Positions 17,672 to 27,363 are shown, counted from the first letter of the stretch. The stretch is 64,000 bases of DNA from Lysinibacillus sp. JNUCC-52 (GCF_015999545.1 NZ_CP065546.1:248001-312000), one strand, 5' to 3'. Notes: generated from the letters alone by a model not told the origin. Program-made: numbers and translations.

Positions 17672-17736
17672 TTGCGTAAATACGTGAAACAAAGTATTAT
17701 TTATATTGATAACTGACAGAAAAGAGGGATTGCAGT

Positions 17737-18444
17737 ATGAGTATTCATATTAATGCAAAAAAAGGCGAAATCGCTGACACTATTTTACTTCCGGGAGATC
17801 CACTACGTGCAAAATACATTGCCGAAACATTTTTAGAAGATGTTACTTGCTATAACGAAGTGCGCAATATGTTTGGTTATACAGGTACGTATAAAGGTAA
17901 ACGTATTTCTGTACAAGGTACTGGTATGGGTGTGCCTTCCATTTCTATTTATGCAACAGAGTTAATGCAAGAATATGATGTACAAAAATTAATTCGTGTA
18001 GGTACTTGTGGTGCAATTCAAAAAGATGTAAAAGTACGTGACGTTATTTTAGCTCAAGGTGCGACAACTGATTCTCGTATGAATCAAATCATTTGGGGCA
18101 ACAACATTGACTTTGCACCGATCGCAAACTTCGACCTATTATTAAAAGCGTATAATGCTGGGAAAGAAGCAGGCTTAAGCCTTCAAGTTGGTAACATCTT
18201 CACAGCTGACCTGTTCTACTCAGATGAACACCAAAATGAAAAGCTAGCTAAATATGGTGTATTAGCAGTTGAAATGGAATCAGCAGCACTTTATACATTA
18301 GCAGCGAAATTTGGCCGTCAAGCTCTTTCTGTCTTAACAGTAAGCGACCACATCATTACAGGTGAAGTAACAACTTCTGAAGAACGTCAAACAACATTCA
18401 ACGACATGATCGTTGTTGCTTTAGAAGCTGCTATTCAAGAGTAG
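17737..18444 (+). CDS. deoD: purine-nucleoside phosphorylase, DeoD type
   Basis: Cleaves purine (deoxy)ribonucleosides with phosphate to free base and sugar-1-phosphate in purine salvage. The 235-aa, hexameric-type sequence has [26 protein letters not shown], the phosphate and ribose loops RVGTCGA and VEMESAAL, and the catalytic Asp in TVSDH. The ATG follows GAGGG. A strong terminator follows. It is single and not next to deoC or pdp genes. Confidence 0.95.
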   Translation: MSIHINAKKGEIADTILLPGDPLRAKYIAETFLEDVTCYNEVRNMFGYTGTYKGKRISVQGTGMGVPSISIYATELMQEYDVQKLIRVGTCGAIQKDVKVRDVILAQGATTDSRMNQIIWGNNIDFAPIANFDLLLKAYNAGKEAGLSLQVGNIFTADLFYSDEHQNEKLAKYGVLAVEMESAALYTLAAKFGRQALSVLTVSDHIITGEVTTSEERQTTFNDMIVVALEAAIQE

Positions 18445-18486
18445 TTGATATAGCAAGGGTTTAAAGCAAGCAAAAACAATAACAAT

Positions 18487-18552
18487 AAGAGCAACCGACC
18501 AAAAACCGACCATTTTATAAAATGGAATCGAAGAAGTCGGTTGCTTTTTTTC
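18487..18552 (+). terminator. terminator of deoD
   Basis: AGAGCAACCGAC (about 18488-18499) pairs with GTCGGTTGCTTTTTTT (18536-18551) around a long internal loop that carries a second ACCGACC copy and a TTTATAAA element. The same GCAACCGAC stem start recurs at 42284. Confidence 0.8.
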
Positions 18553-18589
18553 TTTAAAGGGATAGGGGCTATAGTCGACAAAAAGGAGC

Positions 18590-18940
18590 CATTTACAAGA
18601 TATCATCGAACAAGTTACTTGCTTTAAGGATGCTTTGGAAAAAGAAAGTGCTAAACAATATAGGCACGAGAGTTAAAGAATGTTGTTGAACTCAAATTGT
18701 ACAGAGATAATAAAGTTGTTAAATAATCCTTCTTCCACTCGCATGAAAGATCGCAATAAACTTTCATTTTCTGATGTGTAGGGTTGATGGTATATGACCT
18801 GGGCAGATAACCTGGCAGAATACTTGAAGAAGGGGATATTGAAAACAATGTAGAATATAAGCATTAATACAGAGCCCATGGTTGTACCCCAGCATAACGA
18901 GATAGTGGAGGTATTATCAGAAAAGGGTCTTTAAAGGAAC
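18590..18940 (+). pseudogene. possible decayed coding sequence
   Basis: One frame gives protein-like segments broken by stops: DIIEQVTCFKDALEKESAKQ, later LAEYLKKGILKTM and, after another stop, INTEPMVVPQHNEIVEVLSE. No continuous gene is seen and no family was identified. The stretch directly precedes the 182-aa gene and may be the remains of a partner gene. Low confidence. Confidence 0.25.
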
Positions 18941-18980
18941 GTTATATCCCTTGAAAGAAGCGAAAGGAGTAGAAATACAC

Positions 18981-19529
18981 ATGAAAGAACCAGCTGAACT
19001 ACTCATTGAACTGCTCGGCCAACCGTATAATCCCAGGAATGTTCAAGCGTTACTGCAATCATTCGGTGTCAAAAGAATGCCATCCCCGAACAGCTATTTT
19101 AAAGACGATATTATCTGGTCTGTGAAAACATCGATACGCATTGATATTTATCGCCCACCAAAAATAAATGATTTGACTGGACTCAACTATACAAATCAAG
19201 ACGAATGGATCATTGGTGCCGTACATTTTCTTGCGCCTGGGTCGGATGACAGAATTAAAGCTCCGTTTTCCGGAAAGCTTCCAAAGGGAATCACGATGAG
19301 CTCAACACCAGAGCAGTCGATAAAGGCATATGGTCAACCTGAAATGGATGAAGACTGTAGCTGGCCTGGATTTTCTGGTCGAATATTGGCGTGGCGCAAG
19401 TCATGCGTAAATATCGCAATTGAATATGCGAGTAGTGAAATCGAAAAGGTCATGCGAAGCTACACTGTCTGTCTAATTGGCTGCATAGGCGCATGGCGAG
19501 TCGATAATCCAGAAGTCTTTGCTCCTTGA
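18981..19529 (+). CDS. hypothetical protein, 182 aa
   Basis: I do not recognise this protein with certainty. It is soluble, starts MKEPAELLIELLGQPYNP and has a pattern common among small orphan or immunity-type proteins: an N-terminal helix, then alternating strands, with conserved-looking tryptophans near the end. The ATG at 18981 has AAAGGAG 11 bases upstream; a TTG at 18951 would add ten residues. The decayed sequence just upstream would fit a broken toxin-immunity pair, but this is inference only. Confidence 0.6.
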   Translation: MKEPAELLIELLGQPYNPRNVQALLQSFGVKRMPSPNSYFKDDIIWSVKTSIRIDIYRPPKINDLTGLNYTNQDEWIIGAVHFLAPGSDDRIKAPFSGKLPKGITMSSTPEQSIKAYGQPEMDEDCSWPGFSGRILAWRKSCVNIAIEYASSEIEKVMRSYTVCLIGCIGAWRVDNPEVFAP

Positions 19530-20013
19530 TAAAAGGTTGACATTACCGCGGCTGCGGATAGCAGTTTGGTACTCTCAAAAGAATGGCATTGCTAATCAAA
19601 CTTGAATATCTTTACTTGCCCTTTTCTATGGTGAATGGAGTTCACTAGTAAAACAGTTGGCAGCATTTAGTGAATGCACTAGTAACCGAAATTAATTAAT
19701 AGAATCAGCAGAGACCAAGAGGCTTATTTGATAGGCATCTTGGATTTCTTTATCTAAAAATGACAACAACTAAAAAAGATTTTTTAGTAGAAAACAAGCT
19801 TTACCACCATTAATGATGAAACGTGGTCCGTCTTCATAGTCGTGTTATAATTAAAAAAATCTTGTTTCTCACAAGGTATATTTCAATGAAATTTTCTGGG
19901 CGGTGAATTCATTTTCCATGTAATCACCGCATCCATAATAAAATTGTCACACAGAGCATTTAAACTAAAAAACGAAAAAAGGGGAACAATCTGCCCTCGT
20001 TTGGAGTGATAAT
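19530..20013. other. intergenic region upstream of the PucR regulator
   Basis: No gene is seen in these 484 bases. CCAAGAGGC at 19713 and GCATCTTGG near 19733-19741 form an imperfect hairpin followed by a T-rich stretch. GCGGTGA (19900-19906) and TCACCGC (19924-19930) form a 7-bp inverted repeat about 85 bases before the regulator start, a possible operator. Confidence 0.5.
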
Positions 20014-21642
20014 ATGTTTATTACTATATGTGATGTATTGAAGATGGAGAGGTTCGAAAACGTAGAAGTGATTGCTGGCCATTCTGGTTTGAGCCGCAGA
20101 GTAGAAAACGTGTATTTTATGGAAGTTCCTGATATTTATGCATATATCGATCAAAACGGATTACTGCTCACCACATTATATCCTGTTGCGGATAAACCAG
20201 CGCTTATTCAAACATTGATTCCGAAATTGGCTGAAATGAATCTTGCAGGTATTGCCATTAAGCCAGGAAGATATGTCGCTGAAATTCCAGAAATCATGGT
20301 GAAGCAAGCAAATGAACTTGGGATTCCATTGCTGAAACTCCCTAATGATGCAAACTTATCGACACTTGCCAATCAGGTACTAACAAAGTTTTTAGACGTA
20401 AAGACCTCACTTTTAGAATTCAGGAATAAGATGCATCAGCAATTGCTAGAGCTATTATTGGAAGGCACTGATGTAAACAAGTTCATTCATTCTATAGCTA
20501 GTCTTGTAAACGCACCTGTTCTGCTTCTTAACAATGATTTCGATTATGTTGGGTCGTCTATACAAAAAGGACACGAAATTATAGTTCATCACAAGCCAAC
20601 TAATTCAAACTCGAACAAGAATACATTTTCTGTGCAAGTCGGTAAAGACATTTATGAAAAAAATGACCTTTTTATTCAGTGTATTTACGCTAGTGGTAAT
20701 GAATATGGCTTTTTGGTCGTATTACTGGATAAAGAAAAAAATCTGACAGAAAATATGATTATCGCTATCGAGCAGGCATCTTTTATCATCGCTTTTTTAT
20801 TTCAAACAGAGGAGACATTACTTCAAAAAGAAAGAAATCATTTAAGCAGTTTTGTCAGGGACATCATTCATAATCAATATACCTCCCAAACCGAAATGAT
20901 TGAAAAAGCGAAGGTGTTTAGATGGAACTTGCAATTCCCCCTTGTTTTGCTAAACATTAAAACAAGTGAGAAAGAAAGCGAAAAGAAATTAGCTATATTT
21001 CACAAAATGCTTGATTCAGGCCATATTGAGAGAGCTGCTTCAAAAATTGTCGATGTGCCAATAGAAAATTGCAAGATATTATACATTAATGACTCTTTAG
21101 TATGTTTTATCAGTCTCGTTTCGGAAATACATGTTCGGCAAAAGCTTCATAATTTAGGGAATATGATTCTCTTTCTATTCGAGAAATACGGAAATCTTGG
21201 AGTCAGCATTTCCGATACAATTCACCATTTTAAACAAATAAAAGAGTACTACGATAATTCAACATTAGTATTTAAAGTGTATAAAGAAAATTTACATAAA
21301 CAATCCTATGTGCATTTTTATAGTGATATCGGATTGTTCCGTCTTTTTCATTATGTTGAGAATCTTTTCATCTTGGAAGATTTCGTAAATGAAAAATTAG
21401 GTAAAGTGTTCGAATATGATAAAAAGAAGAATACTAATCTTTTAGAAACCCTTAGATACTATATACAAAACAATACAAATATGCATAAAACAGCAGAGGA
21501 TATGTTTGTTCATTATAATACGATGCGCTATCGGATAAATAAGCTGAAAGAACTTGGAATAGACGGTGAGGACGGATTTGAATTAACAGAAATTGCATTG
21601 GCCTACCAATTGCATCAATACTTGCAACTGAAAAAAGGGTAA
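20014..21642 (+). CDS. PucR family transcriptional regulator
   Basis: A 542-aa regulator of the PucR/CdaR type. The N-terminal PucR domain (about 1-125) begins ITICDVLKMERFENVEVIAG. A middle region of about 300 residues resembles a GGDEF-like sensor fold without catalytic motifs. The C-terminal HTH_30 motif (LLETLRYYIQNNTNMHKTAED, then HYNTMRYRINKL) binds DNA. The ATG follows GGAGTG. It is the first gene of the accessory nitrogen block, and relatives control purine or allantoin breakdown, so it probably controls the genes up to the cupin. Confidence 0.88.
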   Translation: MFITICDVLKMERFENVEVIAGHSGLSRRVENVYFMEVPDIYAYIDQNGLLLTTLYPVADKPALIQTLIPKLAEMNLAGIAIKPGRYVAEIPEIMVKQANELGIPLLKLPNDANLSTLANQVLTKFLDVKTSLLEFRNKMHQQLLELLLEGTDVNKFIHSIASLVNAPVLLLNNDFDYVGSSIQKGHEIIVHHKPTNSNSNKNTFSVQVGKDIYEKNDLFIQCIYASGNEYGFLVVLLDKEKNLTENMIIAIEQASFIIAFLFQTEETLLQKERNHLSSFVRDIIHNQYTSQTEMIEKAKVFRWNLQFPLVLLNIKTSEKESEKKLAIFHKMLDSGHIERAASKIVDVPIENCKILYINDSLVCFISLVSEIHVRQKLHNLGNMILFLFEKYGNLGVSISDTIHHFKQIKEYYDNSTLVFKVYKENLHKQSYVHFYSDIGLFRLFHYVENLFILEDFVNEKLGKVFEYDKKKNTNLLETLRYYIQNNTNMHKTAEDMFVHYNTMRYRINKLKELGIDGEDGFELTEIALAYQLHQYLQLKKG

Positions 21643-21673
21643 GGGTGGTGGAACGCCCAACTGTCGTTACTTT

Positions 21674-21706
21674 AGACATTGTCTATAAGACAATGTCTTT
21701 TTTTTG
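21674..21706 (+). terminator. terminator after the PucR gene
   Basis: AGACATTGTC (21674-21683) pairs perfectly with GACAATGTCT (21689-21698) across TATAA, followed by eight T. The downstream genes therefore need their own promoter. Confidence 0.92.
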
Positions 21707-21903
21707 TTAAAAAGACGTTCCGATTCGTAGAAAGTTGCCAATTAAAAGTGAAATAAATATCAACTTCTTACAATGATTAAACCGCTTTCAAGTGCTATTA
21801 TTTAGGTATTAAAGGATGGAGGTAATCAATATTCAGCCGCCATAGAAACAAGATTCAAGTAATAGGTTTCTGTTTACACTTTGGGATACAAGGAGTGTTT
21901 AAA

Positions 21904-22089
21904 ATGCGTGACTATCTTTTGTCTTTAGCAGGTGGTTTGATTGTAGGCATTTTATTTTCATTAGTTAAGTTGCCGTTACCTGCCCCTCCGTTAGTTGGAA
22001 TATTTGGAATGGTAGGTATATTTTTAGGAGGTGTACTAATGGATTCTCTTTTCAAAGCTCTTAAAGAAAAGAGAAAGGTGAGTACATAA
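21904..22089 (+). CDS. XapX domain (DUF1427) membrane mini-protein, copy 1
   Basis: A 61-aa protein made almost entirely of two hydrophobic helices separated by the conserved KLPLPAPPLVGIFG turn, the hallmark of the XapX/DUF1427 domain. A basic tail of about 15 residues follows. The ATG at 21904 lies nine bases after AAGGAG; the GTG at 21895 is too close. Function is unknown. It is followed by a paralog 73 bases downstream. Confidence 0.85.
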   Translation: MRDYLLSLAGGLIVGILFSLVKLPLPAPPLVGIFGMVGIFLGGVLMDSLFKALKEKRKVST

Positions 22090-22161
22090 AAAAATTAAAA
22101 GTGTATGATTGGTTGCTATGTTTTTTGATAAATACATCCCACATAAAAAGGAGCAAGTAAG

Positions 22162-22323
22162 ATGTTGCAGATCGTTCTGTCTTTAATTGGAGGTTTACTA
22201 GTAGGCATATTATTCAAATTCATCAAGCTGCCAGTTCCAGCACCTCCTCTTATCGGAATTGTCGGGGTAATAGGAATCTTTCTTGGCGCAGAGTTAGTAA
22301 ACGCTGTCCTTCATCTTTTCTAA
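22162..22323 (+). CDS. XapX domain (DUF1427) membrane mini-protein, copy 2
   Basis: A 53-aa ORF below the usual length cut-off, starting MLQIVLSLIGGLLVGI with the signature KLPVPAPPLIGIVG and ending NAVLHLF. It is clearly a paralog of the gene at 21904. The ATG follows AAGGAG eight bases upstream. The two copies differ mainly at the C-terminus, where copy 1 has a charged tail and copy 2 does not. Two such small proteins side by side may form a hetero-oligomer in the membrane. Confidence 0.85.
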   Translation: MLQIVLSLIGGLLVGILFKFIKLPVPAPPLIGIVGVIGIFLGAELVNAVLHLF

Positions 22324-22536
22324 AGAAGACATTAAATCCTCCTTCCTTTATTGTATAACCAGTTAAAAGAATAGTATCAGTTATTAACGTATGGAAGTTT
22401 GTGTATATCTCAAAATAATGAACTATAGTTTTTTCTGTATTTTATTCAGTCCAACAATAAGAATCCTTGTAAAAACAGATTGCGGGTAGTATCCAAGATC
22501 TATCTATTTTAAATTACATTTGAGAGGGAGATTTAC

Positions 22537-23214
22537 ATGAGTAAAGTATATACAATAGATGCGAAACCTTATAGTTTTGAATTTGAGTTAGAAAAAACTG
22601 CCCTAATTATCATTGATATGCAGCGTGACTTTTGTGCACCTGGCGGATTTGGCGAGAAGCTGGGGAATGATATTACGCTCACACGCGCCATCATTCCTAC
22701 CACTCAGACAGTACTGGAAGTTGCACGTGAAAAAGGCTTGATGGTGATTTATACCCGCGAAGGGCATCGACTAGACTTATCGGATTGCCCGCCAAGCAAA
22801 CTAAAACGTGGCAGCAAGCAAGGTGCAGGCATCGGTGATGAAGGCCCAATGGGAAGAATTCTTATCCGAGGTGAATATGGTCATGATATTGTCGATGAGC
22901 TAAAGCCAGTTGAAGGCGAGATTGTTATTGACAAACCTGGGAAAGGCGCTTTCTATCAAACAGACCTTGAAGTGATTTTGAAAAATAAAGGCATTACACA
23001 TTTGCTTGTTGCTGGCGTAACGACACATGTCTGTGTGCAAACAACAATTCGTGAAGCGAATGACCGTGGATTTGAATGCTTACTGCTCGAAGATTGCTCT
23101 GCGGCATTTGATCCAAGAGACCATGAAGATTCCATACATATGATCAACCAGCAAGGTGGCATCTTTGGATGGACAGCATCTTCTCAGAATCTGCTTGCTT
23201 CACTAGGTAAATAA
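22537..23214 (+). CDS. cysteine hydrolase, isochorismatase fold, biuret-hydrolase-like
   Basis: A 225-aa amidase of the isochorismatase-like hydrolase fold. The catalytic triad is visible: Asp in IIIDMQRDFC, Lys in DKPGKGAF and the nucleophilic Cys in THVCVQTT. The segments TREGHRLDL, GAGIGDEGPMGRILIRGE and EGEIVIDKPGKG closely resemble what I remember of biuret/triuret amidohydrolases (BiuH/TrtA) rather than nicotinamidases. Expected chemistry is hydrolysis of an amide or ureido bond with release of ammonia. The gene lies between the XapX pair and the AllH/F/G-type genes, so the substrate is probably a ureido or oxamate-type compound. Confidence 0.85.
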   Translation: MSKVYTIDAKPYSFEFELEKTALIIIDMQRDFCAPGGFGEKLGNDITLTRAIIPTTQTVLEVAREKGLMVIYTREGHRLDLSDCPPSKLKRGSKQGAGIGDEGPMGRILIRGEYGHDIVDELKPVEGEIVIDKPGKGAFYQTDLEVILKNKGITHLLVAGVTTHVCVQTTIREANDRGFECLLLEDCSAAFDPRDHEDSIHMINQQGGIFGWTASSQNLLASLGK

Positions 23215-23274
23215 GGAAAGCAACTTTCAACCAGATAAATCCATGAAATTTTCTATTGTCGATAAAGCTTTTGA

Positions 23275-23308
23275 GGGCATGCGCTATTCCCATGTCCATA
23301 GCATGCCC
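23275..23308. terminator. long hairpin between the amidohydrolase and DUF2877 genes
   Basis: GGGCAT(GC)GCTAT (23275-23287) pairs with ATAGCATGCCC (23298-23308), with a 2-nt bulge. There is no strong T tract, so it may be an mRNA processing or stability element rather than a full terminator. Confidence 0.5.
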
Positions 23309-23443
23309 CTATATACCTCTCAAACTCATTCTGCCCCATGATGATAAGTAAGAAGTCCGAAAATATCTATTATTGTTGTAGATAGGGAGAACAATTCTCG
23401 GTCGTTTGCTGAAATTGTCAATCTTGAAAATTTGGTGATATCA

Positions 23444-24385
23444 ATGGTCAGAACAAATACATGTAAAATCAATCAGATGGACAGCCGTCTGCTTGAATGG
23501 TTACGCCACCAACCGATTGGCGAACAAATCGGAACAATCCACAGTATTTTTGATAAGGTGGTCAATTTCATAACCAATGACGGCACTTTGCTATTTTCTT
23601 TGGCAAAGAATGAGGTGATTCAATCACCAGGAATGATGAAAACCTTAGAAAATGATCTTTTTTCTGAGATGTGTTCAACTTTAAAGTCGACTAAAGAAAT
23701 TTATTTAGTAGATTATAATCTTTTGAAAATTAGCGAATGGCAATTGGATTTTTCAAATGCGGCGCTTTGGAGCAGAGGTATTAAGCCGCGCTGGCAAGCT
23801 AAGCAAGAGCCAACTTGTTACCACTTGTCGCTATTGAACCATTTCATACTAAACAACGGAGCAACGGCAGGGATTTTTCCAGCATGGAAAAGTTTCACTT
23901 ATCCAGATTGGGAAGTTCCTACTGCCACACAGAAGGATTTCTACTTTTCCTCTTTTTTGGAGGGGTTAAATCAGCTGAATCAGGAAATAAAGGCAGATAA
24001 GCTCGATACGTTTTTATTAAAGTTTGCGGGTCTTGGGATCGGGCTGACACCAGCAGGCGATGATTTTCTAACAGGGCTGCTGGCAACTTGGAAGTATTTT
24101 GAAGCCCCTCTTTATAAGAAAGTTGAAAGCTGTAGCGCCGAGTGGCTACAGAAGTTGAAAGGAAGAACAACCACTGTAAGCTATTTTATGTTAAAGCAAT
24201 GCTTGGAGGGGCAGCTTAATGAAGCCTTGCTTGATGTATTGGACAACATGGATAGTAATCCAATTCCTCATTTACAAAGAGTGTTAAAAATTGGATCTAC
24301 CTCTGGAACGGATATGTTGACTGGTGTCAGCATGGCATACCAACAGCTTATAGACCATAAGGAGGAAATACATAATGGCATCTAA
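23444..24385 (+). CDS. DUF2877 protein, AllH-type oxamate carbamoyltransferase subunit
   Basis: A 313-aa protein of the DUF2877 family with the signature LGIGLTPAGDDFLTGLLA near residue 200 and GSTSGTDMLTG near the C-terminus. In E. coli the homologous ylbF (allH) works with fdrA (allF) and ylbE (allG) as oxamate carbamoyltransferase, forming oxamate and carbamoyl phosphate from oxalurate. The start is less certain: ATG at 23444 has only a weak GGTGATA, and a TTG lies at 23432. The stop overlaps the next start by 11 bases, so the proteins are co-translated. Confidence 0.85.
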   Translation: MVRTNTCKINQMDSRLLEWLRHQPIGEQIGTIHSIFDKVVNFITNDGTLLFSLAKNEVIQSPGMMKTLENDLFSEMCSTLKSTKEIYLVDYNLLKISEWQLDFSNAALWSRGIKPRWQAKQEPTCYHLSLLNHFILNNGATAGIFPAWKSFTYPDWEVPTATQKDFYFSSFLEGLNQLNQEIKADKLDTFLLKFAGLGIGLTPAGDDFLTGLLATWKYFEAPLYKKVESCSAEWLQKLKGRTTTVSYFMLKQCLEGQLNEALLDVLDNMDSNPIPHLQRVLKIGSTSGTDMLTGVSMAYQQLIDHKEEIHNGI

Positions 24386-25928
24386 AGTATTGATAGAAAG
24401 GAACGCCTATCATGATTCGGTAACGCTAATGTCACTGTCCAGCAAAATGAATAATATCGAAGGTGTCGAACAAGCAGTTATCTCGATGGCGACCCAAATG
24501 AACAAAGAATTGCTGGCAAACATTGGACTGCTGACAGATGAGGCAAAAGTAGCAACAGCAAATGATTTGATTATTGCTTTGATTACAGATACAGATGAGC
24601 GTGCAGAGGAAGTAATGGAGCTTATCTATACGGAATTAACAGCTAAGAAGGAAAAGAAAGGAAAAGAAAATAATCAAACAGCGAAAACTATAAATTCAGC
24701 ATTGCATCTTATGCCCAGAGCTAATATGGCAATTATCTCTGTTCCTGGGAAATATGCTGCACGCGAAGCGAATCAAGCCTTAAAGAAAGGCATGCACGTC
24801 ATGCTGTTCAGTGACAATGTTAGTATCGAAGATGAAAAAGTGTTGAAGGAAACAGGTAGAGACAATGGGTTATTTGTCATGGGACCAGATTGCGGTACAG
24901 CAATTATTAATCGCAGCGGACTTTGCTTTGCGAATAAAGTAAGCGAAGGAGGCATTGGTTTAGTCGCTGCTTCTGGTACTGGGCTACAAGAAGTGACAGT
25001 GCAAATCGACCGCCTCGGGTTTGGCATTACACAAGCGATTGGCACAGGTGGTCGCGATCTCCATGAATCAATCGGCGGTATTATGATGCTTCAAGGGCTT
25101 AAAGCATTGGAAAACGATGAGAATACGAAGGTCATCACATTAATTTCAAAGCCGCCTGCCCCAAGTGTTCAGGATAAAATTCTTACAGCAGTGAAAAAAT
25201 GTAAAAAACCAGTAGTAGTCTGCTTCCTGGATGGAGATGCAAAAGCAGTAGAGGCAGCAGGAGCAACTTTTTCACCAACATTAATTGATGCTGCTCGCAA
25301 GTCTGTTAAAATACTTGATCCACAAGCAGTAATTGAAACGGAAATTACGGATGGTGTGCAAAGATGGATCACAGCAGAAAAAGCAAAATTAAAGGAATCC
25401 CAACAGGACATTCGCGGATTATTTTGCGGCGGTACGCTGACGGCAGAAGCATTGTCCATTATCCGATCTACAGGAAAAACTGTCAAAAGCAATATAGCAA
25501 AGAAAGTGGAAGAGAAACTTAGCGATATTACCTATAGTGTAGGCCATACGTTGCTGGATATGGGAGATGACGAATTTACAAATGGTAAACCTCATCCGAT
25601 GATAGAGCCCTCACTTAGAAATGAACGAATTCTTCAAGAAGCAAAAGACCCAAAAACGGCTGTCTTATTATTGGACTTTGAATTGGGATTTGGTGCTCAT
25701 GATGATCCAGTAGGTGTGACGCTAGATACGATTAAATTAGCAAGGGATGAGGCCGCACAGGCAGGAAGGTACTTGCCGATCGTTGCCTATATTTGCGGAA
25801 CTTTCAAAGATAAGCAAGATTATCAGCAGCAGCAAAAAAAACTTCAATCTGTTGGTGTTTATGTGGCTGACAGCAATGAAATGGCAACGAGAATTGCAGC
25901 AATGCTTGTGCAAAAGGAGGTCAATTAA
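24375..25928 (+). CDS. fdrA: FdrA family protein, AllF-type oxamate carbamoyltransferase subunit
   Basis: A 517-aa FdrA protein related to succinyl-CoA synthetase alpha chains. The N-terminal half has a CoA-binding-like fold (SVPGKYAAREANQAL, then MGPDCGTAIINRSGLCFAN), followed by GLVAASGTGLQEVTVQIDRLG and a second domain from about residue 340. In E. coli, FdrA (AllF) is part of oxamate carbamoyltransferase. The gene overlaps the DUF2877 gene by 11 bases and is followed by the DUF1116 gene after one base. AAGGAGG precedes the ATG. Confidence 0.9.
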   Translation: MASKVLIERNAYHDSVTLMSLSSKMNNIEGVEQAVISMATQMNKELLANIGLLTDEAKVATANDLIIALITDTDERAEEVMELIYTELTAKKEKKGKENNQTAKTINSALHLMPRANMAIISVPGKYAAREANQALKKGMHVMLFSDNVSIEDEKVLKETGRDNGLFVMGPDCGTAIINRSGLCFANKVSEGGIGLVAASGTGLQEVTVQIDRLGFGITQAIGTGGRDLHESIGGIMMLQGLKALENDENTKVITLISKPPAPSVQDKILTAVKKCKKPVVVCFLDGDAKAVEAAGATFSPTLIDAARKSVKILDPQAVIETEITDGVQRWITAEKAKLKESQQDIRGLFCGGTLTAEALSIIRSTGKTVKSNIAKKVEEKLSDITYSVGHTLLDMGDDEFTNGKPHPMIEPSLRNERILQEAKDPKTAVLLLDFELGFGAHDDPVGVTLDTIKLARDEAAQAGRYLPIVAYICGTFKDKQDYQQQQKKLQSVGVYVADSNEMATRIAAMLVQKEVN

Positions 25929-25929
25929 A

Positions 25930-27363
25930 TTGAGTACGCTAAATGAGCTTTTTAATCAGCCATTACGTGTGATGAACATCGGAACGTCCAAATTTAAAGA
26001 AGATTTAGACCTGCAGGGCATCGAAACAATTCAAGTGGACTGGCAGCCCCCAGCAGGAGGCAATATTCAACTACTCAAAGCATTAGATTTCTTTCAGGAC
26101 AATGAAAGAGTAGAAAAGGCAAACCAGGAAGCCATTCAACGCATTAAGGATGCCCATCCTTTCTTAATCGATATTGAGCGGGCTATCGATGTCATTCCAA
26201 GTATGCACAGCAAAAAAATACTGCACTCTGGACCTCCAATCGCCTGGGAAAACATGGCTGGTCCAATGCAAGGTGCAATTATCGGAGCGCTCATTTTCGA
26301 AGGAATGGCAGCGAACGCGGAAGAAGCGAGAGCATTAATTAATGCTGGAGAAATAGAATTTGGCTCATGCAATGAGCATTCAACAGTTGGGCCGATGGCG
26401 GGCATCGTCTCACCATCCATGCCAGTACATGTCATTGAAAACAGAACACATGGAAATAGAGCCTATTGTTCGATTAATGAAGGTCTAGGCAAAGTATTGC
26501 GTTTTGGTGCTTTTTCCAGCGAAGTAATTGATCGGCTAAAGTGGCTGCGCGATATTTTTGCCCCTGCATTGAAAAAGGTTCTTGTGCTAACAGGTGGTAT
26601 TGATTTGAAATCCATTACTGCACAAGCGCTTCATATGGGGGATGAATGCCATAATCGCAATAAGGCGGCAACAAGCCTTTTCTACCGAGAGGTTGCTGAT
26701 TATTTCATGCAGATCGATATCGAGACTGACACATTACGAGAGGTCTTGCGTTTTATCCAAAACAATGAACACTATTTCTTAAACTTGTCCATGCCAGCAT
26801 GTAAAGCGGCACTTGATGCAGGGCAGGGTGTTCCATATTCCACTGTTGTCACGACAATGGCAAGAAACGGTGTGGAATTTGGCATTTGCATTAGTGGGCT
26901 AGGAAAAACAGAATGGTTTACAGCACCCGCAAACTACATTAAAGGTTTATTTTTCCCAGGGTATTCAGAGGAGGAGGCTACGCGGGATTTAGGAGATAGT
27001 GCCATTACAGAAACGATGGGAATTGGCGGATTTGCGATGGGCGGTTCCCCGGCGATTGTTCAATTTGTTGGAGGCGAGGTAAAAGACGCCATTCAATATA
27101 GCGAGCAAATGTATGAAATTACGGTAAGTGAAAATAGCAATTATTCCATTCCCACTTTAAACTTTCGCGGAGCTGCTTTTGGAATTGATATTAAAAAAGT
27201 AATTGAAACAAACATTCTTCCAGTCATTAATACAGGTATAGCACATAAAGTAGCTGGAATCGGGCAAATTGGTGCGGGTATCGTCCATCCTCCTATGGCA
27301 TGCTTCGAAAAAGGTCTCCTTCGTTTCTATGAAGTTTATGGAGAGGGTGCTGTAAATGAGTAG
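25930..27363 (+). CDS. DUF1116 protein, AllG-type oxamate carbamoyltransferase subunit
   Basis: A 477-aa member of the DUF1116/YlbE family. Typical blocks are HSGPPIAWENMAGPMQGA, FGSCNEHSTVGPMAGI and, later, MGDECHNRNKAATSLF, which probably form the active site with FdrA. The TTG at 25930 is preceded by AGGAGG at the end of fdrA. The open frame extends further upstream inside fdrA but without a ribosome binding site. Overlap with the kinase gene is eight bases. The E. coli homolog YlbE is AllG of oxamate carbamoyltransferase. Confidence 0.88.
   Translation: MSTLNELFNQPLRVMNIGTSKFKEDLDLQGIETIQVDWQPPAGGNIQLLKALDFFQDNERVEKANQEAIQRIKDAHPFLIDIERAIDVIPSMHSKKILHSGPPIAWENMAGPMQGAIIGALIFEGMAANAEEARALINAGEIEFGSCNEHSTVGPMAGIVSPSMPVHVIENRTHGNRAYCSINEGLGKVLRFGAFSSEVIDRLKWLRDIFAPALKKVLVLTGGIDLKSITAQALHMGDECHNRNKAATSLFYREVADYFMQIDIETDTLREVLRFIQNNEHYFLNLSMPACKAALDAGQGVPYSTVVTTMARNGVEFGICISGLGKTEWFTAPANYIKGLFFPGYSEEEATRDLGDSAITETMGIGGFAMGGSPAIVQFVGGEVKDAIQYSEQMYEITVSENSNYSIPTLNFRGAAFGIDIKKVIETNILPVINTGIAHKVAGIGQIGAGIVHPPMACFEKGLLRFYEVYGEGAVNE

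Noticed and set aside
24773..26435. Minus-strand frames opposite fdrA and the DUF1116 gene
   Set aside because: They are antisense to well-supported genes and have no start signals.
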